Assembly: GCA_018241895.1 (NCBI GenBank)
Contig: JAFECX010000035.1
Location: 44,735 to 108,734 of the forward strand
Origin: Pseudomonadota bacterium
Lineage (GTDB): Bacteria > Pseudomonadota > Gammaproteobacteria > Burkholderiales > Burkholderiaceae_C
Reading direction: 5' to 3'
Length of the DNA stretch: 64,000 nucleotides
Part shown: positions 63,874 to 64,000 of the stretch, one piece after another
Position numbering within the stretch: position 1 is the stretch's first letter
How the letters are laid out: each line of letters begins with the position of its first letter
Notes under the pieces: model-generated
The model's database searches: none
Seen by the model: the letters and a program-made list of their open reading frames with translations, nothing else
What the model was told of the DNA's origin: nothing
Made by a program: the position numbers and the translations under genes

Positions 63874-64000
63874 TCACTCTCCCTTGTTCTCGCCACCGGC
63901 GGGCGGCGCCGCACGCCGCACGCGCTTGACGTTCGGGGTCTTCGCCGCATCCCCCGCGGGCGCCGCGGGTGCGGCGCCGGCGTCGGCGCGCGGTGCGCGA
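63874..64000 (-). CDS. rpsC: 30S ribosomal protein S3, C-terminal end only
   Basis: The last 42 codons or so of S3, cut by the window edge. The frame reads ...[22 protein letters not shown] and stops in TGA 2 bp before rplP, with an Ala/Pro-rich stretch before it, as in Burkholderiales S3 tails. Gene order (rpsC then rplP) supports the call. The KH and catalytic body of the protein lies beyond the right edge. Confidence 0.85.
   Translation of the reverse strand, partial: RAPRADAGAAPAAPAGDAAKTPNVKRVRRAAPPAGGENKGE

Overview
The window is about 70% GC, densely coded DNA from a betaproteobacterium, almost certainly Burkholderiales. The evidence is a System I cytochrome c maturation cluster, a class I PHA synthase, an Aap-type amino-acid ABC transporter, a complete type VI secretion system (T6SS), and an S10/spc/alpha ribosomal super-operon with Burkholderiales-like proteins. 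No genus can be fixed from the sequence alone. No insertion sequence, prophage or CRISPR array was seen.

Layout. 1-4204 (+): the 3' end of ccmF, then ccmG, ccmH and ccmI in overlapping order, followed by a small FmdB-type zinc-ribbon gene. 4286-12638: a block that looks tuned to low oxygen and stress. It holds a PHA synthase, a short-chain dehydrogenase, a phosphotransferase/ATPase fusion, an FNR-like regulator without iron-sulfur cysteines and a NarL-type response regulator (all -), a universal stress protein (+), and selenocysteine synthase SelA (-). 12639-13141 holds a crotonase-gene remnant, the second copy of a 44-bp repeat and a likely promoter. 13142-18760 (+): the four-gene aap transporter, a SnoaL/ketosteroid-isomerase-like gene, and a luciferase-like oxidoreductase preceded by eleven copies of a 7-bp repeat. 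18761-22071: a gene-free stretch, initiator tRNA-fMet (-), then a response regulator and hybrid histidine kinase pair (+).

22274-52462 is the T6SS. The + strand carries tssA-B-C, two hcp paralogues, tagJ, tssE-F-G, clpV, a TPR-methyltransferase, a chemoreceptor, vgrG, a TIGR02270-like gene, a 52-codon membrane protein, tagH and pppA. The - strand carries tagF-tssM-tssL-tssK-tssJ as read from low to high coordinates. All thirteen core Tss functions are present. Post-translational control genes (FHA protein, PP2C phosphatase, TagF) are present, but the partner kinase PpkA is not in the window.

52627-64000 (-): ribosomal genes in transcription order rpsC (partial), rplP, rpmC, rpsQ, a peroxiredoxin, rplN, rplX, rplE, rpsN, rpsH, rplF, rplR, rpsE, rpmD, rplO, secY, infA, rpmJ, rpsM, rpsK, rpsD, rpoA, rplQ. 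The peroxiredoxin sits exactly at the S10/spc junction, between a strong hairpin and a good spc promoter. A second internal promoter with a structured leader precedes rpsD.

The main unusual themes are short tandem repeats (in-frame 9/12/15/24-bp units inside genes, 5/7/11-bp units between genes), a dispersed 44-bp stem-loop repeat, non-core genes inside the T6SS locus, and the peroxiredoxin in the ribosomal super-operon.
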